NCBI RefSeq assembly: GCF_003667275.1
Contig: NZ_RCNV01000001.1
Coordinates: forward strand, 124,001-188,000
DNA length: 64,000 nucleotides
Origin: Mesonia aquimarina
GTDB lineage: Bacteria; Bacteroidota; Bacteroidia; Flavobacteriales; Flavobacteriaceae
Reading direction: 5' to 3'
Shown: positions 36,069-44,501 of the stretch, piece by piece
How the letters are laid out: every line of letters starts with the position of its first letter
How positions within the stretch are numbered: the first letter of the stretch is position 1
Program-made: the position numbers and the translations under genes
Notes under the pieces: generated by a model
What the model was told of the DNA's origin: nothing
Databases searched by the model: none
The model's input: only the letters and a program-made list of their open reading frames with translations

Positions 36069-39000
36069 CTATTTGGATTTTAAGTAATAACGTAGTCCGA
36101 GTTGAAAATTATTAGAATAAAAATTCTTTAACGTATAAAATTCGGCATTTCCAGTGAGATAAAAATAGGGGAGTACTGGGTAATTTATTTCACCTCTAAA
36201 ACGTTGAAAACTTTCAGAAAAAGTATCTAAAAAAGTTGCTGCACCTAAGCTGAATTTTAGTTCAGATTTAGGATCTATATACATATAATCTAAACCGATA
36301 CCGCCATATAAACGCTCTTTGATTGTCCAATACGGATAACCATCTTCACGATTATCGCTTCCTAACATTCCTGAAATTTCTGTGTATGGAAGAAGTGTTG
36401 ATTGCTGCTGAATTTTGAAACCATAGCCTATATTAGCAAGCAGCATTCCATCAATAACATCATCGCTATAATAATTGGTTTCTAAATTTAAAATTCCGCG
36501 CCAGTGTTTATCGAACTGCATTTCTTCATAGATATTAAGCTGCGTTTGATAAATATCTAAGGTATATGCCGGACCTGTGATTGCAGGTCTTATAAGTAGT
36601 TGAACAGAATTAAATAGACTGTCTTTTGCAAAAGAAACATTGGTTTGTAGATGAAAGAAGGCTTTAGAAGCTTCATTAAATTCTACTCTTGCAAGACCTC
36701 CATAATTCAGCTTTTCGTTGCGTTCTTTCCGGTTAAATGTATATTCAACTCCATATAAATTTTGATCTATATTATTGGTGTAGTTTTGATCGATCTGAAG
36801 CGCATAAGCTTTATATTGTGTAAGACCGAATGTATGTGTATTGGCAGCATTGTCGCGAATACCGTAGCCCACTTTATTGCCGAGTGAAGTCGGTTGTAAG
36901 CGATCTGCAATCATCGAACTTTTAGTTTCAATAAAATCATTGGTATTGACACGTGATTTTTTTTGAATGTCTTCCGAAATTTTTTCATCAATTAATTCGG
37001 GGAAATCTTGTACTATTTTTTCTTGTATATCAATTTCCGTGTAGATAATTTCTTTATTGATTTTTTCTTTCAAATCATTTTTTTCCTTTCCCTTGGGAAG
37101 GGATGTAGTAAGTTCAGCTGAATTGTATAGGTTGTCAGAATACAAATATATCTCGGCTAAAGTTGCTTTTAATTCTTCAGGATTTTTGGCAGTCGCTATA
37201 TTTTCATCATAAACTTTTTGTACATTTTCAAGATCTTGCAATTCATAATACCAAAGTATTTTATCTTTTACCGGAAAGTTTTCTGCACAATTAGACCAAG
37301 CAAGCGCTTTTCGGTAAGTTCCTTGATCGCCAAAGGCATAAGCAATAGAATAAGCTTGTTTTACTAAATCTTTATTTTTACAAGGCGTTTCATTAATTAA
37401 TTCTTGCGTAACTATTAGAGGCTTATGTTCTAATAAATAACTGATATAACGCGAGTAATTTTCCTCTTTTAAAAACTTATATTCTCCTAATTGAATGCGC
37501 CATTCTTCTTTTGTTTCTTTGGGAATTGTATTAACGCAGTTTGACCACTTTACGGCTTCTTTATAATTTTCTTTATCGGCGTAAATCCATATAATATCAG
37601 TAATTAACTCTTCGGTTAAAAAATTAGAGCAAGGTTGAAGCGTATCTACAATTTGCAGTGCTTTTTCTTGATTTGAATATAAAATAGTTGCAAAATAAGT
37701 CGCTTTATCGTCTTTATTTTCAGTATTCTGAAGTAATTGTAATTGCTGTGTTGTGCTTAGTTTTGAATTATCAATTGGCTGAAAATGTTGATCGTATTGT
37801 TGTTTAAGTTCAATATTATCGGGATTAAATTTTATTTCCCGTTCAAGCCATTTTTTTTCTATGGCTTCAGTTGGATAAAAACTTTCTTGTGCAATAACTT
37901 TAGAAAGTGCTACAATTTCTGTTGATGGATTTTGCGTATACTTTTTTTCAAGTATGGGCCAAATTTCATCGTTTCTACTTTCCCAACCTAAATATTTATT
38001 GAGCTCTCTTATTTGCTTTTGATCTGTATTTTTTTCCTGATTTATTTCTTGTTTTAGAACTGCAATTGCTTTATCTACTTTTTCTTCAGCGATATAATGA
38101 TTAATTTTTTCTCGATTGTTTTCAAAAACTAAGCTATCTTTTGTGTAATTTTTGTAGTCTTCAAGAACACTTTGCACCGCTGTATTTTCTTTATCTTCTA
38201 AAAAAAGTGGAATTTCAATTTTATTCTCTGAGGTGTTGACAGTAAAAAGATAGCCTTGAAGCAATTCAGTTTTAGAAAATTTCCATTGTTTTTTTTCTAA
38301 ATATGTTTCCAACTCTTTTTGGTGTTCTTTAGCAATATAAGTAAACCAAGATTGTTGTTCATCAATTTTTTGATTGCCTGTAACCTGATAAAATTTTTCT
38401 TTTTGTTGGTGTTTATACGACGTATTTCTCCATTTTTCTGTTATTTCTGCTCCTTCTTTAACCGAATAAAAATTCATTAAAGGAAATCTAGCTTTGGTTT
38501 CTTGCAAATAGGTTTGAAAGCGAGGTAATAATCCTGGAGAACCATCTTTAGAAATACGCCAACCTAAATCTAATTTATTTCTAAATTCATAATTTCCGGC
38601 ACTTAATTTATTGCTTTCATCAGCAACTTGATAAACATCATCGGGATGTAAAAAATGGGTCCAAATACCGGTGTATAAATAGAGTGATTGCTGATTGAAT
38701 TCTTCGGCATCATCAAAAACGTAACCACTTGTAATTCTGGGAAAATTAAAGAAATGATCGTTAAAAGGTTCCGGATCAAATTCTCTGGCGCCACCTTCTT
38801 CAAAATCACCCATATAAATGCTGCAGTTGTATCTAAGACTAGGCATTCCTTCTTCTAAAGCAGCCAGACCTAAGCTATCTATAATATTGCTTGGCGGAAC
38901 ATAGGTTATGGGTAATTTACCATAGCGTCCGGCTTTCCACTTTTTTCTTGCTGATTTTAAAGCACTCACCATAAAAGCTTTATTAGGCCATTCTTCTTTG

Positions 39001-40091
39001 GTTAAGGAAACGTGATTGTAGCCGTGTAAATCTAAATCGTGTTTACTTTTTCTAACTTCTCGTGCTAACCAACCCGATTGAGCTTGTTCCTTTTCCTCTT
39101 TTATAAACGTATTGCTTTCCCATTCTTTAAATAAAAATGGCGGATCGGTTAAATTTCTATAATCAAAGCATAAATACGTAGAGTAGATTAAGTTTTCATC
39201 TTCAGCCAATTGAAGCATATCTGGCCACCAGACTTCTCTGTAATATTCACTTTGAGTGATGTTCATTTCAGATTTAATATTTTCCTTTTTGATGTTATAC
39301 ATCGGTGCGGGAAAATCATCTAAAAATATTGTACTTACATTGGCTACCGGATAAGGGACACCTTCTAAACCGGCTAAAATGGCTGAAAAAAATAAACCGC
39401 GGTCTTCCTTTTCTGCATATTGTGTGGTGTTAAAGGCAATAACTTTTCCCTTACCAAGATTATTTTTTATGATGAGGGGAAAGCTCTTGTCTGTAAAACT
39501 TGTAGCCCAAATATCTACTCGGTTTGAAAAGTTATTCTCAGTAAGACCATAATGAGGAACTTTATTTTGATAAGGTCTTTCTTTAAAATTGGGTAAGTAA
39601 GGAATATTAAAAAAATAACCTTGCGGCTCTTGCGTTACTGCATAGTCCGCATTTTGTTTAATTCCACTTAAAAACCCAAAACGTTTATTTTCAGTAGTAT
39701 TGGGTAAAAACAAGGTCCCACCCGAAGCTACAAATTGCACCACACTCTCCATGGCTTTGTTACTTAAGGGTTTTAAATCGTAGATTACTACAACTCGGGA
39801 AGTTTTAGGTATTTTAGCATCTTGATTAAAGTTTTCGAGGCTAATTTTTCCGAAAGGTATTTTGGCGTAATCTAATGCTTTCCGAATTTGTTTATTACAC
39901 GTAATGCTTTGCGGATTTTGATTATTTACCAAATAGGTAACTAGCGGATTTTCGCTAACAGGATCAAAAACAACACGATCTATACTTTCGGGCTCTAATA
40001 TTTTGCCATCGTCTTCTTGACAAGAAATTGAGCACATCACTATAAAAAAACAACTTAGTATTTTAAATAAAATAGCTGTAAAATGTTTCAT
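36069..40091 (-). CDS. Pel-type polysaccharide deacetylase fused to helical scaffold and beta-barrel
   Basis: A 1340-residue outer-membrane protein, last gene of the Pel-like operon. Signal peptide and lipobox (SISC, C24, followed by QEDD) suggest a lipoprotein. Residues about 30-590 resemble the PelA deacetylase/DUF2194 region: DD258-259 in IFLDDFPAP, H356-x3-H360 in HGYNH and H482 in FLHPDD match the metal and catalytic pattern of carbohydrate deacetylases. About 600-1010 is an all-helical, TPR-like region with repeated KxxxxWSNC units, like the PelB periplasmic scaffold. About 1040-1340 alternates strands rich in Tyr, Asn and Gly ending GLRYYLKSK, a likely export barrel. So deacetylation and export seem combined in one chain. 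Domain limits are by eye; the fusion is a direct reading of one open frame. Confidence 0.75.
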   Translation of the reverse strand: MKHFTAILFKILSCFFIVMCSISCQEDDGKILEPESIDRVVFDPVSENPLVTYLVNNQNPQSITCNKQIRKALDYAKIPFGKISLENFNQDAKIPKTSRVVVIYDLKPLSNKAMESVVQFVASGGTLFLPNTTENKRFGFLSGIKQNADYAVTQEPQGYFFNIPYLPNFKERPYQNKVPHYGLTENNFSNRVDIWATSFTDKSFPLIIKNNLGKGKVIAFNTTQYAEKEDRGLFFSAILAGLEGVPYPVANVSTIFLDDFPAPMYNIKKENIKSEMNITQSEYYREVWWPDMLQLAEDENLIYSTYLCFDYRNLTDPPFLFKEWESNTFIKEEKEQAQSGWLAREVRKSKHDLDLHGYNHVSLTKEEWPNKAFMVSALKSARKKWKAGRYGKLPITYVPPSNIIDSLGLAALEEGMPSLRYNCSIYMGDFEEGGAREFDPEPFNDHFFNFPRITSGYVFDDAEEFNQQSLYLYTGIWTHFLHPDDVYQVADESNKLSAGNYEFRNKLDLGWRISKDGSPGLLPRFQTYLQETKARFPLMNFYSVKEGAEITEKWRNTSYKHQQKEKFYQVTGNQKIDEQQSWFTYIAKEHQKELETYLEKKQWKFSKTELLQGYLFTVNTSENKIEIPLFLEDKENTAVQSVLEDYKNYTKDSLVFENNREKINHYIAEEKVDKAIAVLKQEINQEKNTDQKQIRELNKYLGWESRNDEIWPILEKKYTQNPSTEIVALSKVIAQESFYPTEAIEKKWLEREIKFNPDNIELKQQYDQHFQPIDNSKLSTTQQLQLLQNTENKDDKATYFATILYSNQEKALQIVDTLQPCSNFLTEELITDIIWIYADKENYKEAVKWSNCVNTIPKETKEEWRIQLGEYKFLKEENYSRYISYLLEHKPLIVTQELINETPCKNKDLVKQAYSIAYAFGDQGTYRKALAWSNCAENFPVKDKILWYYELQDLENVQKVYDENIATAKNPEELKATLAEIYLYSDNLYNSAELTTSLPKGKEKNDLKEKINKEIIYTEIDIQEKIVQDFPELIDEKISEDIQKKSRVNTNDFIETKSSMIADRLQPTSLGNKVGYGIRDNAANTHTFGLTQYKAYALQIDQNYTNNIDQNLYGVEYTFNRKERNEKLNYGGLARVEFNEASKAFFHLQTNVSFAKDSLFNSVQLLIRPAITGPAYTLDIYQTQLNIYEEMQFDKHWRGILNLETNYYSDDVIDGMLLANIGYGFKIQQQSTLLPYTEISGMLGSDNREDGYPYWTIKERLYGGIGLDYMYIDPKSELKFSLGAATFLDTFSESFQRFRGEINYPVLPYFYLTGNAEFYTLKNFYSNNFQLGLRYYLKSK

Positions 40092-40095
40092 TTAA

Positions 40096-42096
40096 CTAGA
40101 ATAATAATTCTTTAATTTTACTTTGCTTCGGAACGTTTACTATTTCATAAACTTTAACCAAACTACCTTGATAAAATACGTTTACTCGGCGTCCTTTGGA
40201 TTTTAAAATATCTATATTTTTCTTAGCTCGATCTTGAATATTTGGATTCAGTTTTGTTTTTTTTCCTAAACTAGCTTCATTCTCATACAAAAATACAAAA
40301 GTGCTTTTAGGTAAAACTGCATCAGGATTTCTTTTGAAATAATCCTGTACGTTTCTAAACGAATTATAAATAGAGTCTTTTTTAATATAGTTTTTATTGA
40401 AATAATTGTAATTGATAAAGTAATGACTGTCTTCGCTAATAACACTATTATTTTGCGTATTGACAACTGCGTAAGAATAGGGCAGGTGCTTAGAATTTAA
40501 TTTATCGTAAGCCTCCATTATTGGTTCTTTGGTTTCGTTCTTTTTAAACGGAATTTTTTCAGTTTCCGCTTTTCCTATCCAAATAAAAAGGCTACAAATA
40601 ACTATAGTACTCAGTATTGCTTCAAATGAAAAATTCCATTTAAAGTTTAATGAAAAAAGTTCTAATATTCCAACGAATAAAAAGAGTGAAATTCCAAAAA
40701 GTAAAGGTATAAAAACAGCTGCGGTAATATTTAAAAGATCTTCATCTACAATTAAATATTCGATCTTATAAGCCTGTAAAAATATACTTAGAAAAATGGC
40801 AATTGCTAAGGCACCATTATATTTTTTGGGATATTTAAGGTATAATGGAATTGCAACTACAACACAAGCTAAACTTGCCCATTGGTAATAATTCAGTAAT
40901 TGATCAAACGGTAAAATTAATTGTGGTAAATAGGTGTAAGACGTATAATTATATAGGTTGGAATTAATAAACTGAATTAAATCATAATTCAGTACCCAAG
41001 CAGCAATCAAGTGAATTAAAAAAGTAAAACTTAACGCAATTAAATAAGCTAATAAAGATCGGTATAAATAGCGTTTATTTCGTTTGAGATTTAAAATTGA
41101 AATCAATAACACAAAAGGAAAAACAATAAAAAGGGCTACAAACAAATCGGTAAAAATAATAGCAGCATATAAGTATGACATCCAACGTAAATAGGTTGAA
41201 GTATTCTTTCTAAGGCTGGTTGGTTTTATGTTGTACATTATTGCTGGAAGCCCTAAAATAAGCGCAAAAAATATAGATTTGTGTTGTGTAATTAAATTAA
41301 TATTTAAAGGTAAAAGAGGATATAATAAGGTAAAAGATAAGGCTGCAATTAAGGCTGGTACTAATTTTTTTGAGGTTAATTTATAGGTAAACCAAAATAA
41401 AATAACGGCGAGTAATGAAGATTCAAGTAAGCCAAAAGATGCTAAAGCAATGGTATCTGTAATACCGGTTAACTCTCCGTAAACATTCATAATTAAATAT
41501 TCGCCCATCATGCTTCCTTCATGAAAAAACCAATGTTGGTTGGTTAAGTCTTTTATCTTATGAAGATCGCTGTACCAAATATCAGAAAGGGTAAAAGTAT
41601 CAAAATTGAAAAAATAGTAACGAGATGCAAAGCATAACAAAGCTATAAAAACAGCTAAGCCAATTTGCCATTTTAAATCGATAGCGGTGAGTCTTTCTTG
41701 TTCTGTTTTTGTAGAGTCTATCCGCTTTTTTAAATTGTATTTACTGACTAATTTTTTTTCTTTCTCAAAATTTCTAACCGTATAAATAATTAGTCTTTTA
41801 CGCATTTTAAGAAATTGGTGGGTAAAATTTTTCTTAGAATTTAAGTTCAGAAAAACTAAAATCATAAACCCGGCTAGAACACTTAGACACACCAATAAAT
41901 CGAAGGCATTAAGCTGTGTAAGTAGCATGCTTACCAGCATAATAACCGAAATAAACATAACAAAACGTGCTATAAAATAATCTAATCCCCGTTGATTTGA
42001 GTCTTTAAATGAGATTAATTGTTTTATAACGTAGATAAAAAAGACAAATAAAACTATGCGTAACGGCCCAATAAACATCGAAGAAATATAGTCCAT
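40096..42096 (-). CDS. Polytopic membrane protein of the Pel-like operon
   Basis: A 666-residue inner-membrane protein with about 13 hydrophobic helices: three near the N terminus, a cytosolic Lys-rich loop (about 90-145), a further ten or so helices to about residue 510, and a soluble C-terminal domain of about 150 residues. The first outside loop after helix four carries DIWYSDLHKI, acidic residues placed as in GT-C glycosyltransferases, but similarity is too weak to assign. It occupies the position where proteobacterial operons have PelD/PelE, yet shows no GAF or GGDEF domain. It lies 4 nt from genes on both sides, so membership in the system is likely. Confidence 0.65.
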   Translation of the reverse strand: MDYISSMFIGPLRIVLFVFFIYVIKQLISFKDSNQRGLDYFIARFVMFISVIMLVSMLLTQLNAFDLLVCLSVLAGFMILVFLNLNSKKNFTHQFLKMRKRLIIYTVRNFEKEKKLVSKYNLKKRIDSTKTEQERLTAIDLKWQIGLAVFIALLCFASRYYFFNFDTFTLSDIWYSDLHKIKDLTNQHWFFHEGSMMGEYLIMNVYGELTGITDTIALASFGLLESSLLAVILFWFTYKLTSKKLVPALIAALSFTLLYPLLPLNINLITQHKSIFFALILGLPAIMYNIKPTSLRKNTSTYLRWMSYLYAAIIFTDLFVALFIVFPFVLLISILNLKRNKRYLYRSLLAYLIALSFTFLIHLIAAWVLNYDLIQFINSNLYNYTSYTYLPQLILPFDQLLNYYQWASLACVVVAIPLYLKYPKKYNGALAIAIFLSIFLQAYKIEYLIVDEDLLNITAAVFIPLLFGISLFLFVGILELFSLNFKWNFSFEAILSTIVICSLFIWIGKAETEKIPFKKNETKEPIMEAYDKLNSKHLPYSYAVVNTQNNSVISEDSHYFINYNYFNKNYIKKDSIYNSFRNVQDYFKRNPDAVLPKSTFVFLYENEASLGKKTKLNPNIQDRAKKNIDILKSKGRRVNVFYQGSLVKVYEIVNVPKQSKIKELLF

Positions 42097-42100
42097 AATT

Positions 42101-42904
42101 CTATTTGAATGTTGGTAAATTTTGCAAATCTATCTGACCGATAAAATAAGGCCAATTTTTTTGTTTAATTCTTTTTAAAATACTCTTTTTCATTTTTTTT
42201 GTTCCGGCATATTCAATAAAAATAATTGGAAGTTGATAATTTGTGTGAATTGTTTCCAATTCATCGAGTTGTTCTTTAAACTCTTTTTTTGCGCGTAATC
42301 TATATTTGTTTTTATCGAAGTTATAATTACTGGCAACAGATTCTATCGCAATAGCATCAATATAATTATGCGTATCTTCCGCTATTAACAAACCGGCATT
42401 TTGCATTAAAAATATATCAGGAAATTTTTGCTTTACTTTTTGTAAAAAAATTACTAATTCAAATTTATTTTCAGGAGTTGGTCCGTATTTAGTATAATTA
42501 TCAATATTATCTAAAAACATTCCGTCTAATCCTTTTTCTTGCTTATTCAACCAAAATAAATCCAATAAAGTTTCTTGTGTTATTTCATCTCTTAAATTTA
42601 GAATGTGACTGTTCCACAATTTATTTTCACCCAAAGTTTTACCTTCTAGCTTTTCATAATGAATGGCAGCTTCATTAACTTCACCCAAACTTATATAGCC
42701 TAAAACGTATTTATTATTTTCTTTTAAGGTTTTTACATCTGCTTTAGAAAAATGAGTTCCTTCAATAATAACGTAAGTATAGCCTTTTACCTGTTCCGGA
42801 TAAAAGTCACCATAACAAAATAATACGGGTTGTTTAGGTTGTTGCGCAAAAAGCTTGAAACTAAAAAAAAGCATAGCAATAAAAAGTAGTTTAATAAGCC
42901 GCAT
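42101..42904 (-). CDS. Secreted GH114/PelA-type glycoside hydrolase
   Basis: A 267-residue periplasmic or secreted protein. Signal peptide to about residue 20 (FKLFAQQ), then a TIM-barrel resembling the endo-alpha-1,4-polygalactosaminidase family and the N-terminal hydrolase domain of PelA: LGYISLGEVNEA, GLDGMFLDNIDNY (D127, D132), FLMQNAG and AIAIESVASNY (E188, candidate acid/base). It would cut galactosaminogalactan- or Pel-like polymer. In Pseudomonas PelA the hydrolase and deacetylase are one protein; here they are separate genes. It overlaps the PelG-like gene by 14 nt. Confidence 0.8.
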   Translation of the reverse strand: MRLIKLLFIAMLFFSFKLFAQQPKQPVLFCYGDFYPEQVKGYTYVIIEGTHFSKADVKTLKENNKYVLGYISLGEVNEAAIHYEKLEGKTLGENKLWNSHILNLRDEITQETLLDLFWLNKQEKGLDGMFLDNIDNYTKYGPTPENKFELVIFLQKVKQKFPDIFLMQNAGLLIAEDTHNYIDAIAIESVASNYNFDKNKYRLRAKKEFKEQLDELETIHTNYQLPIIFIEYAGTKKMKKSILKRIKQKNWPYFIGQIDLQNLPTFK

Positions 42905-44501
42905 AATAAAAATAATCTAATCGTTTAAAAAAACGAATGGTTAAACGTGTGGTATAAGCCATAAAGAAAAATGCACCAACTAACAGCCCAATAGCACTAT
43001 ATTCATAAGAAATTATACGGCTACAAAGTACGCCGATTCCCACATTTACAAAGCAAGCTAAAATAAGTGCTGTTAATGGTTTTTTATGCTGATTTAAGGT
43101 GTACATATATAAAACATTCAGCATTCCTAAAGTTAAAAACAAATATCCAAAACCGCCAATTACAGAAACCTCTATACTTAAGGCTGAAAGAGATTCATCA
43201 AATCCGGCTTTATAGCCCCAAGGTTTTGTAATTACTGCATACAATAAAATTCCTATTAAAATGGCACTTCCCGTAAATAAACCTAAATGTTTATAATACA
43301 TTTGAAGCATTTTTTTATTGAAGTTTTCTAATTTGTGGTAAGCTATAGTTCGTTGATAATAATCCATTTTCCTACAAAACGAAGCAATGCTGTATTCTAA
43401 AACCCCTGCGAGTAAGAAAAATACAAGAATTGCTAAATCCATACCAATCTCATAATCTTTTTCATAATAAACAATATAGGGTAAATTTCTATCTAAAGTA
43501 GAAGACCAGGCCAAAATTCTATCGGTAAACACAAATAAAAAAATTAATGTTCCATAGAAAAAATAGTCGAAATTTCTGTAAACCGAAAGCATCATTTTTG
43601 GAGTTACATTATTTCTTCCTTTATCTTTTTTAATGGTACGTTTAAAGAAAAAATGTAGATAAGCCAATGCCAAGATGCTTGCCAAAACAATTCCGCCCCA
43701 GTGAATATAATAGACTTTAATATTGGTAAATAAATGTACGGCTAAGGCACTTGAGGTTGCTATAAAAATAACCAATGATATTGCCCAACGTTCTTTTATA
43801 GTATATAAAGAGGATAACGAGAGTAATAAAATACTGATTAACAAAGCATAACTAAATACAATTCCTAAAAATAAAAATGGATAGAGGTGTAAGAAAAAAT
43901 TGATGCCGGTAATGACGAGAAAAATCCCAAAAATAAGTTTAATACCGGTTTTTAAAATATTGATAACAGATTTTCGCGTCATCTCGTAGTCTTGATTATA
44001 CCAATAATAAGAAACTTGTTTTCCCATTACTTGTACAAAACCACCGGTGGTTACCAAACCAATGATCACCCCTAAAACTACCGCAGTAGATTGCAAACCG
44101 TTAAAGCCAGAAAAGGTCCATAACGAAAAACCAAAAAAGACAATACAAGCGATTTGAATAAATACCGGAAATGTGTGAAAAATTCCTGTACTGTATTCTT
44201 TTACAAATAAAACTTTTCTAGCAATAGTATAATTATTAACCGATATTTTTTGAAATTCTTTTTGTTCGGCTTCTAATTGCTTTTTATTTTTTAATTCAGG
44301 AAGTTTAGCATGGCCAATTTCATCAAAAATGTGATGAGCTATAGTTTCTATAGATTCAAATCCGTAATCTTCAGGAACATCGATATCTCGAATTCCTAAA
44401 GATTCTATGGTGGCCATAACCACTTGAACATTAACGGGTTTTCCGTTACGTTCTTTTATCATCCTTATTAATTCAACTAAAGCTTCTTGATGATTATTCA
44501 T
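42891..44501 (-). CDS. pelG: PelG-type exopolysaccharide transporter with N-terminal extension
   Basis: A 536-residue inner-membrane protein with about 12 helices starting near residue 108 and the PelG-like segments GGFVQVMGKQVSYYWY and SVIGGFGYLFLTLGMLNVLYMY. PelG is the MATE-like transporter that, with PelF, moves the growing polymer across the inner membrane. The protein is about 80 residues longer than Pseudomonas PelG; the extra part is a soluble N-terminal region of about 100 residues with charged helices (MNNHQEALVELIRMIKERNG). Start ATG 44501 overlaps the end of pelF by 8 nt, which argues that the extension is really translated. Confidence 0.88.
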   Translation of the reverse strand: MNNHQEALVELIRMIKERNGKPVNVQVVMATIESLGIRDIDVPEDYGFESIETIAHHIFDEIGHAKLPELKNKKQLEAEQKEFQKISVNNYTIARKVLFVKEYSTGIFHTFPVFIQIACIVFFGFSLWTFSGFNGLQSTAVVLGVIIGLVTTGGFVQVMGKQVSYYWYNQDYEMTRKSVINILKTGIKLIFGIFLVITGINFFLHLYPFLFLGIVFSYALLISILLLSLSSLYTIKERWAISLVIFIATSSALAVHLFTNIKVYYIHWGGIVLASILALAYLHFFFKRTIKKDKGRNNVTPKMMLSVYRNFDYFFYGTLIFLFVFTDRILAWSSTLDRNLPYIVYYEKDYEIGMDLAILVFFLLAGVLEYSIASFCRKMDYYQRTIAYHKLENFNKKMLQMYYKHLGLFTGSAILIGILLYAVITKPWGYKAGFDESLSALSIEVSVIGGFGYLFLTLGMLNVLYMYTLNQHKKPLTALILACFVNVGIGVLCSRIISYEYSAIGLLVGAFFFMAYTTRLTIRFFKRLDYFYYAAY

